Shown in pieces: positions 1 to 10,921 of a DNA stretch of 26,220 nt (within the stretch, counting starts at the first letter, position 1; each line of letters starts with the position of its first letter). The notes under the pieces are model-generated. The model saw only the letters and a program-made list of their open reading frames with translations. It had not been told where the DNA came from and ran no database searches. This DNA comes from Pilatotrama ljubarskyi. Taxonomy: Eukaryota; Basidiomycota; Agaricomycetes; Polyporales; Polyporaceae. The DNA lies in assembly GCA_022385805.1 (NCBI GenBank), contig MU277688.1:429789-456008 (forward strand). Direction: 5' to 3'. A program made the translations under genes and the position numbers.

Positions 1-973
1 TCTCACTATTCCGCTTCATGGCTGCTCACTTATATCACAGGGATGTCAATCATCGTCTCAGATATCGCCATTGGGTGCATGCTCGTATTCCTCGCGACGT
101 GGTCGTATCGCACAAGCTTCAGCAACGTCTGGAGGCTCTACTCCGTCCCTTGGCTCGTGCGTATGCAATCTCCTCCATCCCATGCAACTTGGGGCTGACG
201 CGAGTCGTCCTGTCAGTGGGCGCACAACTGGATCGTCATGTTCACGTATCTGCAGCACAGCGACCCGACGGTACCCTACTATCGCGAAGTGGGTCTACTC
301 CTCCCGGCGTATACCCGAAACCATACTGAACGCTGGAGATCTGTTCACACAGAAGTCGTGGACGTTTGCACGAGGAGCACTTGCCACGGTCGACCGTCCC
401 GTCTTCGGCTGGATCGGTCGCTTTTTCTGGCATGGTGTACGTCTTCGGCATTGACGAGCTTAACGATATGATGCTCACGCGAGACCTGATCACCGTCTCC
501 AGATCGCGCATGACCACGTTGCGCATCACTTCTTCGTGACGATTCCGTTCTGTACGTCCTCATGGGCAGGATTATACGCCGCCTTCCACTGACCGGCTGA
601 CGACCTCGGGCACGCTTTACAGACAATCTCCCTGAAGTCACGAAAGCTATCAAGCCCGTGCTCGGCGAGTACTACTGCTACGACTCCACCGTAAGTTGCG
701 GTAGGCCTTCACGTCGTCTCACTAGCAGTCTTAGCTGACCCGCGTTGCCAGCCGACGCTGTATGCGCTGTGGCGCTCGTTTACGCAGTGCACGTTCATTG
801 AGCCCGAGGGCGACGTCGTGTTCTTCAAGAACCAGCGCGGGGAGGCCGTTCGCGTGTATGAAGAATCAACCACTGCTGCGGTTGGATCGGTCAGCACGGA
901 GGAGCCTGGTGCGGGCCATGGTGCAAAGAAGGGCGACGAGGAAGAGGAGGAGCTAAGGCTAGCTGGGCTCTGA
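1..973 (+). CDS. FAD2: Delta-12 (oleate) fatty acid desaturase, 3' part
   Basis: Membrane desaturase of the ER that would introduce the delta-12 double bond into oleoyl chains to make linoleate. The 5' end, with the first two histidine boxes, lies outside the window. Exons: 1-156, 217-288, 353-436, 503-551, 623-690, 752-973, joined by five GT..AG introns of 60-71 nt, all in frame to a TGA at 971-973. Seen: a hydrophobic stretch (VSDIAIGCMLVFLATW), then the family blocks NWIVMFTYLQHSDPT, WTFARGALATVDRP and the third histidine box HDHVAHH in exon 4, followed by IPFYN and TLYALWRSFTQCTFIE. The C-terminus is a short acidic and basic tail (KKGDEEEEE). The gene looks intact over the visible part. 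The symbol follows the usual name for oleate desaturase; a linoleate (delta-15) desaturase of the same family cannot be excluded from this part alone. Confidence 0.9.
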
Positions 974-1389
974 TATCCGAGAGTGTCCGAGACAGCATGA
1001 CAAAGGTTCCTGTCATGCACAGACTTCTCTCGCTCGGTGAATCTTCGATAAATTTCGCCTGCATCCTTCCCTCGAATACAGCACGTTGCGTCAAAGTCGG
1101 TTTCTGTGCATCGCGCCCTGACATCCCTCTCCAGCGAGCCCGTAAAGTGCCTCGCCTCTCGTGCACCGTGCGGGATGGTTTGTTCCATAAGAAATGCCTT
1201 TAAGTCTGATCCATTCTGGTGACTGTCGTCCAGGACTACGACTCTGTGAGTTCCTGACCGCATTACTGAGTACGACTGACGCTTATCCTACCTTTCTCCC
1301 TTCTTCAGCGATCGAAATTCGACTTCACCGTTGAGGCGACGCGAACTCGAGTGACCTGCGAACAGCGTGTAGCTATCCAGCGTCTCAGT
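974..1389. other. Intergenic stretch, desaturase 3' flank
   Basis: I see no convincing gene in these 416 bases. They should hold the 3' UTR of the desaturase gene. Open frames present on either strand show no recognisable motif and have a composition expected of chance frames in GC-rich DNA. Confidence 0.4.
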
Positions 1390-2593
1390 ATGGCAGACAC
1401 AGCGGCTCCTCTGCACGCCTGCTCACACCGATGATGGCCATATCGAGGGCTCATGGGCCACCGCGGCATCCTGAGCCCGATCCTGTCTACGCATTCACTT
1501 GCGCAGCCCTGAAGGTCTCCTCACCTACTCCGAGCTGAAGCACTCTCGGGGTCTCGTCGTTCAAGTTGCCGATCTTCTCAAATCGGTATGTCGCATGTCC
1601 CGCAGGCCTCAGACGGCCCGCAGTGCTGATGGATCGTGTGATCCTGCAGGGCTACGTGCACTCATGGTTGGAGCGACCGCGCTATGCAGTGGAGGTCAGC
1701 ACCGAAGAGCAAGGCATCTACAAGCGACTACTGGGTCTTGGGAATCTCGCTTCTGCTAAACATACCCTCCCGTGCGACATCTCCCGGTGTGGTAGTACTC
1801 ATCATGCCCTGTTTGATGAACCCGCTGTGGATTCCGTCTGGCAACCACCTCGTTTCAGACGTTCTACGTCTTTCTTTGCACTGGCAGGTAGTGGAGGCGA
1901 GGATGTGCAGCCTGCCGAATGGCTCCTCGACTCGACTCACACTGTTGGCGGTAGCTGAGGGTGCCGATTTTCTGCATTTCAAATTCTGCATCTCGTACTC
2001 TGGTTGACGGTCGTATAGCATGCTCTCCGCGTTGACGCTGAAATGCTTCTCTTCACCGGCAGGACCTGTGGCGAGGCGACGTCCTCTTGGCCAACCCGGA
2101 GAACAAACAGGATCACCAGCATGTGGCTTCCGAAAAGATCGTATCATCGACTTCGACACGTCCCGGCAGTTCACGTTCAGCCTCGGTCCAGGCGAGCAGC
2201 CCGCGATCACACTCCCGTCCACTCAACAGGACCCGCCAGAAGGACTCACGCATCTCGACCCTTACTCGTCGGATGGTACTGTCTCGGGCACCTCCTGCAC
2301 GGCATCACCGAGGTACGTCGTCATCGCTTCGGGAGGCATCGCCGTGCATCGAAGAGCTCGTCGGCAAGCATAACGACGCTGAGGATCACCCTCGTTACCC
2401 TCGTAGTCGGCCGCTACGTACAGTGGCTGTGCACGGGAGTATATATGCCACCAGTGACTGTCGCCCCACTGCTTGCAGAGCTCGCCAGGTCTTGGTGGTG
2501 CTTCGCTTGGTGGTGTACGCCTCGGAGCTCTGTGGGCGGTTTGCTGCGATGGCGCAGAATGTCCTGGGGACGTCGACGTCCTTGCGCCCGTGA
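1390..2593 (+). pseudogene. Decayed protein-kinase-like gene
   Basis: Relic of the same family as the intact minus-strand gene at 12539-13639. Recognisable pieces in order: an ATG at 1390 with a short N-terminus; a segment KHSRGLVVQVADLL ending at a GTATGT donor near 1587; AVEVSTEEQGIYKRLL (aligning with the K85 region of the intact copy); VVVLIMPCL; EGADFLH; the catalytic-loop equivalent HLDLWRGDVLLANP; IIDFDTSRQF (DFG position) followed by AITLPSTQQDPPEGLTHLDP; YCLGHLLHG; and a C-terminal CRPTACRARQVLVVLRLVVY ending at TGA 2591-2593. The pieces lie in different frames. Frame breaks fall at about 1430, 1780-1795, 2130-2143 and 2272, and again near 2440-2460, where the equivalent of IGRERG is also missing. 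Introns alone cannot reconcile these frames, so I call it a pseudogene. Clustered assembly errors are the alternative. Confidence 0.72.
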
Positions 2594-2881
2594 TGAGCGG
2601 TCCTTCTCCGTTGACGTAGGTCGTCGACCGACCCTCGCGGGGTCGGTCATTCACTGACTTGCGTGTCGTAGGAAATAGAATTCAAGTTAGATATGCAACG
2701 CGCGAGCTACTCCAGATGTAGATATGCCTGCGTCGCGAGCAAGCACGGGAGATCAGTATATGCATCGTCATAGATATCGCATAAATCCCAGCAAACGTCC
2801 ACGCCAACTCCGGGTATTGGTACGTCGAGCCGCACTGCGGCCCAACTCGAGGGGACTCAGCGCGAGAGGGAGGGGGGAGGG

Positions 2882-4871
2882 TCACTTGCTGTACCCGTCC
2901 ATCTGCAGGATCCACTCCCGGTGGCGCTCCCACGAGCCGCCCTCGAGCTGCACGAACGCCTTGAGGCGCTCCATCGAGAACGGCAACGCGGGGTCGGCTT
3001 GCAGCGCGCGGACCACGTACGAGCTGTCAAACCACGTCGCTCAGTCAGCCCCGCCAACACCACACGTTCAGAAGGAGCGGAGAGGGCGGAGGGCGGTACT
3101 CACATGACGGTGCTATGCGCGAGTGGGTTGTCCTTGCTGCGTAACGCGGCGCAGATGTCGGGGAGCGGCATGTCGCGGTGGTGCCAGAGGTTGTAAGCGC
3201 GCAGGTGCTGCGGGCGTGGGTGTTCGCGTGTCGATGCGGCCGTGCTCGGTGCAGGGCGGGAAGATGTACCTGCGGGCGCTTCGCCAGCGAAGACGAGTGG
3301 GCGGGAGTACGGGGTCGAGGCGGGTCTAGGACGGGACGAGCTGGAAGAGCTCGGAGCCGCTGATGAGGGAGGCTTTGCGGCACTGGGTGCGGGTGCGAGC
3401 GCGGGGGGTGTGGAAGTCGAGGTGGGGGGAGCGCTGGTGCTGGAAGCGGAAGCGCGTCCTGCGGCGATATTAGCGGCCTTTGCCTGCTTGAGCTGATACT
3501 CCTTGGCGAGATCTGCACCGAGAGCTATGGGGTCAATCACCACCCCGTTCTCTGCGGCAATGGCCACGAGGCGGTTGTACACCATCAGCGCGCAGTGCGC
3601 GTCGTTGGCCGCATCTGGTATAAGCGTCCATCCGTCAGGTCACCCATCCAGGGTGTCGTCACAAGACGAGAGGGCACGTACAGAACTTCTGCGCTTGGGA
3701 GAGTGGTTGTATCTCCCAATTGCTCGTGCGGACCTTGCCCTTGTCGAGCGACTTCTGGGTGTACGCCTCGACGACCTTGGCAAGGCTGACGATAGAGCGT
3801 TTGTGCGCACTGGCGAAGGAGGGATCGACGTGCCGCGCGAGAGCGCCGAGCTCGACGAGGTTCCGGGCGAGGATGCCAAAGTCGCGGAAGAGCTTCTGGC
3901 CATCGTCTGTGCGATGGAGCGTCAGTTGTGTGCATGAAGACTAGAGATAGAGGGGCGCGATGGAGGACGCACTCTTGATGTTGGCGCCGAGCTTGATGAT
4001 GTCTTGGTTCTCGATGATCTCCTGCGGTGCAATGTGCGAGTCAGTCGATATTCTCGAGCTGAGGAATGAGGGAGCGGTGTATGTACCTTCACTTTCTGTG
4101 GGAACTTTTTCATCGCGCTTACTTGCACCAGGAGGATCATGCGCGCGTCGGAGAGCTGCACGAGGGCGGTGCGGTGGGACATCGGAGTCTTTCCCCGGCG
4201 GAATGTGACTACCCATTCGAGGTCGAATCCGAGTGCGGGGCCTTTCAGGCATTGGACGAGGTCGTTGGCTTCTTCCTCGTCTGGAGTATATACGACAGCC
4301 GGTGTAGGAGTGTAGTCCTTGTAGGAGTAGAGCGGAAGAGAGATGACCGGTTCGGCGGCTGCGTCCTGGTCGTCGACTTCCATCGCGCCCTCGGGATGGT
4401 TCTCGATGTCGCGTTCTAGTATGACAGTGACAGGCTGTGCTCGGGCCTTCCCTTTGGATGTTGTGGTTGCGGCTGGAGCCGTCTTGGACCGCTCTCTAGG
4501 CTTGGGCTTGGGAACGGATGTTTGCGAACCCATGAAGAAGGGATGGATTCTGGTATGTAAAGCTGCATTAGCGGGAACAGATGGAGCAGGAGCCAGACTG
4601 ACGGCTTCGGGTCTGCTGCAGGCGGCACACTCTTCGCCGCGCGAGTATTGGCAGAGTCCTTGAGAGAGGCGTCTGAGCCGCTCAGCCACTGGGATATCTC
4701 GGCGTCGAGCGTGGCGAGAAGTCTGGACTTGAGCGGCGGTGGATTGTGGGAAGTGCCCGCAAGTTGCGAGGCTGAGCGCACTCGCGCTCGAGACGGCGAG
4801 CTTGGGGGACTCATACGGCAAAGTGTCGTTGGAAGCTTTGTCTCCTTCAAGGCGTTGGCCATTGCCATCAT
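2882..4871 (-). CDS. DEDDy 3'-5' exonuclease (WRN/RNase D-like) with HTH-like C-terminus
   Basis: Predicted 3'-5' nucleic-acid exonuclease, 552 aa. Exons on the minus strand: 4871-4603, 4549-4087, 4021-3973, 3906-3682, 3614-3104, 3023-2882; the sum is 1659 nt, all in frame. The N-terminal 190 residues are low-complexity and basic (KPKPRERSK) with an acidic patch. The nuclease fold has motif I FDLEW (D199, E201), TALVQLSDA, motif II GANIKNDGQKL (D262) and motif III YAAND (Y336, D340), so all DEDDy residues are present. A Ser/Pro/Ala-rich linker (about 388-465) leads to RAYNLWHHRDMPLPDICAAL and SYVVRALQ..FSMERLKAFV, which resemble the helix-turn-helix domain found at the C-terminus of RecQ/WRN helicases. 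No helicase domain is present. The first ATG of the frame was chosen; M4 is an alternative. It diverges from zuotin across 394 bp. DNA rather than RNA as substrate is inferred. Confidence 0.85.
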
Positions 4872-5265
4872 GTAGCTTTCCGGTCGAAAGCAGGATCAAG
4901 CCTGTAAAACGGTATTTTCCGCCGTCAGATCCGCAGCTCCGCGAATAAATCTGGGCAAGTACGAACTGATAGCGGCGTCGTGGCAGTGGCGTTGTGCGAA
5001 CGGGAGGCGGAGACAAACGCGGCGCGCCACAACGCGACGCGACTCGAACAAGGTCACGCATGTCAGGTGACTAGCCCCCAGACTCTGGCCCAGCGCCCTG
5101 AGACCATCCAGAACGGGAGTGCCCGATTTGGAGCGCGTGGCGGCGACGGCTGGGATTTTTTCTCCGGGCGCTTGTTTTGGTGAGCCGTGCCCTCGTCGAG
5201 TCTGGCGTTCTGCTGCTTTCCATCCCATCTCGTCCCGCACTTCTCCTTTCCCCCCAAAAGTCGCA
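4872..5265. promoter_or_regulatory. Shared divergent promoter, exonuclease / zuotin
   Basis: The 394 bp between the two start codons face outward in both directions and must hold both promoters and 5' UTRs. The zuotin side ends in a pyrimidine-rich tract (about 5218-5258) just before ATG, common in fungal promoters and leaders. I see no clear TATA box on either side. Confidence 0.5.
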
Positions 5266-7073
5266 ATGCCGACCGTCATCGAGCTTCCTGTAGTGCCCAC
5301 TCCCTTGCCTGCGAGCTGGAACCCCCCAGCGCCGTCTGGCAAGTCCATCTCCCGTAAGTCCCACCTCCCTCTTCGAATGTGCTCATGCGATATTGAAAGC
5401 CAGAGAAGCTCTCGTCGAACGCAGATTGCTCCCAGCTGGCCAGGCCTACCTCGCCCATGTGCGGAGAGCCGTGCACAATCTCTCGTTCGAGGAACATGAC
5501 AAGCACGCCGAGGAGGAGCGCAGGCGGTTGGAGGCCCTGAACGGCAACGGAGCAGGCGCGGAGGATGATCTTGGTGTTGGCGATGAGGAGGAGACGGAGG
5601 ATTTGCTTTCGTTGGATCCCAAGGAGTGGAAGGTGATCTTGGTTTACTCTGGAGGAGAGAATGAGCGCTCATCGTATTGCACAGAAACAAGACCATTATG
5701 CCGTCCTCGGTCTCTCTCACCTCCGCTACAAGGCTACTGAGGAGCAGATCAAAATTGCACGTAAGTCACAGATGCGCTCACCATCGGATTGTGGAAAGGC
5801 AGCCTCTGGAATCGACTGGGGATGGCAAACAAACGGCTGAGATTCAAGGAGCGTGAACATTGCTCCATGCAAGTCGTCTCGCGCAGCTGCAGCGAGCACC
5901 TATCCACCGCCTCCAGATGGCGTATCCGTGCAAGGAGCCCTCTCTGCCGCTCGCGCATCGAGCAAAGTTTCATCTCCCGCACGGAGTCGCTCAGGAACTT
6001 GTTTTGCCCCAAGTATGTTCGTGGGGTTCATCGGGCTCAGCCTCAGCAGGAGCCATCCCCCCTGGAAGCCGGCGGCTGCCTCCTCACCGCCACGCCGAGC
6101 GCTTGACTGACTTGCACTCCCCACCCAAACAGACCGGAAAAAAGTGCTCAAGCACCACCCCGACAAGAAGGCGGGCGTGGCGGGCGACTCGAACGACGAC
6201 GCGTTCTTCAAGTGCATCCAGAAGGCGTACGAGGTGCTGACGAACCCGGAGCGGCGGCGGCAGTTCGACTCGGTCGACCCGTACTACGACATCTTCGAGG
6301 CGGACGTGCCGACGGCGGCGCAGGTGCAGAAGGCGAAAGACCCCGTCAAGTTCTTCTTCGAGGCGTTCGGGCCCGTGTTCGAGCGCGAGGCGCGGTTCAG
6401 CCGCAAGCAGCCCGTGCCGATGCTCGGCTCGTACGACGACCCGAAGGAGGTCGTCGAGGGGTTCTACGACTTTTGGTACAACTTTGACAGCTGGAGGAGT
6501 TTCGAGTACCTCGACAAGGAGGTCAACGAGGGCAGCGACAAGTGCGTACTCTCTGCTTGTAGTGGACGTGTACGAGCGTGGTACTGACGTTTTGCCTGCA
6601 GCCGTGACGACAAGCGGTACACGGAGAAGAAGAACAAGGCGGAGCGTGCGCGCCGCAAGAAGGAGGACACTGCGCGTCTGCGCGGGATCGTCGACACGGC
6701 GCTGAGCGTGGACCCGCGCATCAAGCGCATCCGGCAGGAGGAGAAGGAGGCGCGCGAGGCGAAGAAGAAGAGCAAGGGCGGGCAGGTGAATGGCCAGACC
6801 GCCAAGCAGAAGGCCGAGGAAGAGAAGCGCAAGGCCGAGGAGGAGGCGAAGCGCAAGGAGGAGGAGGAAAAGGTGCGTCGCGTCCCTTGCTAGCGTGCTT
6901 CGGCGAGCTTGCGTTTGTGGGAGAGGTTTGCTGACGACGGCGAACATGATCTGCAGGCTGCTCGCGCAGAAGCCAAGAAGGCGAAGGCTGCGGCCGCGAA
7001 CGCGGCGAAAAAGGCAAGGCGACAGCAGCGCGCTGCCGCCGAGGGCGGTTCTCCCGCTGCCGACGGTGCATGA
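5266..7073 (+). CDS. ZUO1: Zuotin, ribosome-associated J-domain co-chaperone
   Basis: J-protein of the ribosome-associated complex; with its Hsp70 partner it acts on nascent chains at the ribosome exit. Exons: 5266-5353, 5400-5632, 5685-5760, 6133-6541, 6602-6872, 6957-7073; 1194 nt, 397 aa. Seen: N-terminal block AGQAYLAHVRRAVHNLSFEE; J domain from YAVLGL (residue 112) with HPD at 141-143; then AYEVLTNPERRRQFDSVDP and the zuotin-type block VKFFFEAFGPVF..FSRKQPVPMLG and FYDFWYNFDSWRSFEYLD; then a long charged helix rich in K, R, E and A (about 270-390) that would bind rRNA. Yeast Zuo1 is 433 aa and ends in a helical bundle; here the protein stops soon after the charged helix (GSPAADGA), so that bundle seems missing or lies in an unmodelled exon. 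The intron within the J domain is unusually long (372 nt). Confidence 0.93.
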
Positions 7074-8423
7074 GCTGTCCCTCTCTGTCGCCCTCATATC
7101 CCGTTCGCGCCCACGCCCGCCACCGACGACCAACGCGGGTCAGACTCTGCATCGCACGTATTGTATACCTCTGTTGCATAAGTTAGAAGCATCCCCGCTA
7201 CTGCTAGAAGAGCCACCGTTTGCATCCATCCCACGATGTAGCCGTCGATTCGAACGTCACTCACGATTTCCTTTTGCCAACCCTTATAATCAGTCGTGTC
7301 TCGTGTTGTTGTGCCGCAGCTGTTGCGTGTATTGCCACTTGTTCCTAATGCAATGGTACCCGTCATCTGGAGTTCTCGACATCCGGCTAGGGTGCTGTGC
7401 TGGTGGGCGGTCTCAGGAAGCCTTTCGGTGAGTTCTTGCTGCCGTGGTTTGTGGACGCTGATAACGTACAGGCGTGCTCGCAGCGGCGATATGGATGCCT
7501 TCGTACTGCGCACTGCACTCGTGCCAAGAAAGTCACCCAGTTTGTATTGCCAAAGCCCTTCCCAGGACGCCGGACGCGTCAGCACGCGAGCATCTCTCGG
7601 TTCCCCTCCCGGCCGCGGTCCGCGTTGGACAGTCTGGTGAGCAAGCCGGCGTTGTATTCGGACGACGCGGGACCGCGAGATACGAGCAGAAGTACAACGA
7701 CGGTCCGCTTGGAGACGGGCTAGCGGTACGTATAATGCACCGCCCGTCCCGGACTCGGTGGAGTGCACGCGGTGCTTGTGCTGCGATTGCAAAGATCGTC
7801 GTCAAAGACGTCAAGCCACGCATGGACGGCGTCGGAAATGGCTCGCTATGTCCGCTGCTGCCCCGCACTTCTGTCGTATCAGGCTTCAGCTCCATGCATC
7901 TGACAGAGGATGGCGCGACCGGGTTCTGTCTGCCCATCCTGACATGCCTAACAAGTTCGGAGTGCGTTCGTATCTTCTTGACCTGGCAGAATGCAGCGGA
8001 GATTAGCTGGTATGTAGTGGCTTGAGAAGATCATGATGAGGTCTCCGGGAGGTTAAGTTTTGCGCTTGCCATCAGCGACGTGGTTTGCGATTGAGGAACC
8101 TGAACAATCCGCTCTTGGCCGCGGTGCTCTTGGGCTGACGATCCTGCGTCCCCCATCTTGTTCCCATCATGTATTCCCCGCAAAACCCGCTGGACAAGGC
8201 ACCAGAACACGGGGAAGTGGAGGCTGCGATACGCCTGGTGCACCGGCGGGCGTCGCCATCAGCCAGCTTCTTCTCGCCATCAACTACTGTACAGCGAGTC
8301 CGAGCTGCCGTCATACTGTCATGCTTCCCGAGCCCGAACCTGATATAAGGACACCGCGGTCCGTCGCCAGACGGCCCCCTCGTCGAGCACCCATCTTACA
8401 CTCCCCCCCAGGCCAGTACTAGG
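7074..8423. other. 1.35-kb stretch with weak coding traces
   Basis: This holds the zuotin 3' UTR and the peptidase promoter. Between about 7495 and 8025 an open plus-strand frame shows patches that could be coding, such as ARYEQKYNDGPLGDGLA followed by a GTACGT donor at about 7724, and SVVSGFSSMHLTEDGATGF further on. The GFSxMH pattern recalls glycoside hydrolase family 92, but the rest does not match well enough to name it. No start codon, splice pattern or end is convincing. It may be a gene relic or chance. Confidence 0.25.
8344..8349 (+). promoter_or_regulatory. TATA-like box of the S53 peptidase gene
   Basis: TATAAG lies 75 bp upstream of the ATG at 8424, in a position fitting a core promoter with a short 5' UTR. 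Assigned by motif and spacing only. Confidence 0.45.
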
Positions 8424-10798
8424 ATGCTGCTCACCGGGTTCTTCACTCTCGGCGTCGCCTCCCTCGCGCTCGCGGCGCGCACCCCCGTCAGGCGCGTCGC
8501 GCACGAGACGCGCCGCTCCTTGCCCGCAGGGTGGACTCCCGTCCGTCGCGCGGAGCCCGACCGCGTCCTCCCGCTCAGCGTCGGGCTCGTGCAGAACAAC
8601 CTCGAGAGCCTCGAGGCGTACCTGATGGACGTCTCGCACCCGGACTCGCCCAACTACAGCAAGCACTGGACGCCCGCGGAGGTCGCGGACGCGTTTCGCC
8701 CTTCCCAGGAGGCCGTGGAGACCGTGCACATGTGGCTTGTCGAGGATGGACGGATTGGCGCCGACAGGATCAAGCTCAGCAAGAGCGGCTCTTGGCTCCT
8801 GGCTAACGTCACCGCGGAGGAGGCCGAGCAGCTGCTCGGAACGGAGTACTACGTCTATGAGCACGCGGAGGACGGTAGGGAACACCTCGCGTGCCACCAG
8901 AAATACCACGTCCCGGAGCACGTCTCGAAGCACGTCGACTTGATCACGCCCACGCTTCACTTCGACACCAAGGTGCAGAGGCACGGGAGCGCCGATACCG
9001 ACTCCGTGCAGACGTTAGGAAGCGCGAAGAACATTGGCAAGATCGCATCGCCCAAGGTCGGCGGTGTGATTGAGGTAGGTCTCGCTTGATGGCGCGCCCT
9101 AGTTTGTCTATGTATGCGTGGCTCACACTGTTCTCCGTAGAACTTCTTCAGCGACTTGGAGCACTGCGACGAGACCATAACTCTTGCCTGCCTGCGCGTT
9201 CTGTACGACTTTGTGTACGAACCCCTCGCGACCCATAAGAACACCATCGGCGTCGGTGAGAGAAGAGAAGCCATCTGCCAGACTGATGCGTGACTTACGC
9301 TTGCCCCGGCAGTCGAGTATACCCCGGAATCTCACAACGCGACCGACTTCGACGTGTTCTTTGCGAACTACTCCAAGAGCCAGATCGGCGAGCGCCCGAC
9401 GCTCGTTCCCATCGACGGAGGTAAACGCTGACGTTCGTGCGCGCCTGCAGGCTGTTTGCTTAGCTGTGCCCATCCAGGTATCCTCGTCCCCAATGGTGAT
9501 CCCGCCGAGTCCAGCCTGGACTTGCAGTACGTGCTCGGCCTGATCGGTACCAAAAGGCAGGAGGTGCAGCTGTATCAAGTCGGCGACCCCATCGAAGGTC
9601 TGTCAGAGGTTGTATCGGAACGTGGATAGGCGCTGACGGCGGGCGCACAGGTGCTTCCTTCAACAACCTCTTGGACGGCCTTGATGCTTCGTACTGCACC
9701 AGCGGGGGTGGTGATGACCCAACGCAGGACGGTATCTACCCCGACACCGCGCCCGGCGGCTATGGCAAGAACGACTGCGGCACCGTGAAGCCGGCGTTCA
9801 TCATCTCGACCTCGTACGGCTACCAGGAGGCGGACCTCACCCCGGCTTACATGCAGCGCCAATGCGCCGAGTACGGCAAGGTTCGTCGACCTTTCTGCTC
9901 TCTTGGAGCGCAAACGCTCACATTCTGTGAAACATGCAGCTTAGCTTGACTGGTGTGACTTTTGTATACTCTTCCGGCGACGCAGGTGTCGGCGGTCGCC
10001 AGGATGTCTGCCTCGACGAGAACGGCAACCAGGTCGTCGGTGGCAAGATCTTCAGCCCGACGTTCCCTGGTGGCTGCCCCTATGTCACCTCTGTCGGCGC
10101 GACCCAGGTCGTCCCTGGCCACAAGGTCAGTCACCAGTCTTGGACTCATACTCAAAACGTCACTGTTCTCACCTCTGTGCACAGGTTACCGATCCCGAGA
10201 GTGCGGTATTCCAGCGCTTCCCGTCCGGTGGAGGATTTTCCAACGTGTTCCCCCGCGCGGATTTCCAGAAGAACGCCGTCGCGAACTACCTCGAGAAGTT
10301 CCCGCCCGGCTATGCGCCGAACATCTTCAACGCGACCGGGCGGGCGTTCCCTGACGTATCGGCTAACGGGTGCGTCTGTGTACAAGAGTCAAGAGATACG
10401 TCGATGCTGACACATTTGGAACAGACTGAACTACTCCGTCGCGCTTAACGGACAGTTCAGGCTCGTCTCCGGCACCTCCGCGTCTGCGCCGACCTTCGCT
10501 GCGATTCTCTCCGCTGTCAACGACGCCCGTCTCGCGCTTGGCAAAAAGCCCGTCGGATGGATCAACCCCGCAGTAAGCCATGCTTCCTACCACGATGATG
10601 CCAAGTCTCGCTGATCACGCGGGGATGCTGTAGATCTACTCGAACGCGTTCAACGGCGCGTTCAACGACATCACCAACGGCTCGAATCCCAACTGCGGCA
10701 CGCAGGGATTCCTGGCGAAGCCTGGTTGGGACCCAGTCACTGGTCTCGGCACACCGAACTTCCCGAAGCTGCTGGCGCGGTGGTTGCTCCTGCCTTGA
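8424..10798 (+). CDS. Secreted sedolisin-family (S53) peptidase, tripeptidyl-peptidase-like
   Basis: Secreted acid serine peptidase, 635 aa including signal and propeptide; it probably digests extracellular protein for nutrition. Exons: 8424-9074, 9141-9255, 9313-9420, 9478-9597, 9651-9880, 9940-10125, 10185-10369, 10425-10572, 10634-10798; 1908 nt in frame. Seen: signal peptide [17 protein letters not shown]; activation domain ([43 protein letters not shown]); catalytic E302 and D306 in PAESSLDLQ; oxyanion D422 in [10 protein letters not shown]; nucleophile S550 in [11 protein letters not shown]; and a C-terminal calcium-site region [17 protein letters not shown] with [12 protein letters not shown]. 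Length and motif order are normal for fungal tripeptidyl peptidases, so it appears functional. Exact specificity (tripeptidyl against endopeptidase) cannot be read from sequence alone. Confidence 0.94.
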
Positions 10799-10921
10799 GC
10801 TGCGAACGCTTGAGGGGGTTCCTGCGCAGCTGTGGCGTTTGCGTGATCGCCAGAAATATACCACACTTTCCTCCAACACTGTTCGATTTCAATCAGATAG
10901 ATATCCACAAGTATGGTGCGT

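Noticed and set aside
3922..5061. Start of the exonuclease at an ATG upstream of 4871 in another frame
   Set aside because: The upstream part of that frame is not protein-like. The frame starting at 4871 joins exon 2 through a good intron (4550-4602) in matching phase.
4896..5720. Minus-strand frame of 274 codons across the divergent promoter and zuotin start
   Set aside because: It overlaps confirmed zuotin exons and the shared promoter, with no recognisable motif.
6084..7133. Long minus-strand frame of 349 codons across zuotin
   Set aside because: It is the antisense shadow of the zuotin coding exons, with Leu/Arg/Val-rich simple sequence and no motif.
8030..8103. C/D box snoRNA candidate (ATGATGA followed by CTGA about 60 nt later)
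   Set aside because: The flanking bases do not form a terminal stem and no internal C'/D' pair is clear; chance occurrence is likely.
8319..8984. Minus-strand frame of 221 codons over the peptidase first exon
   Set aside because: It is the reverse of a strongly supported S53 propeptide exon and shows no domain.
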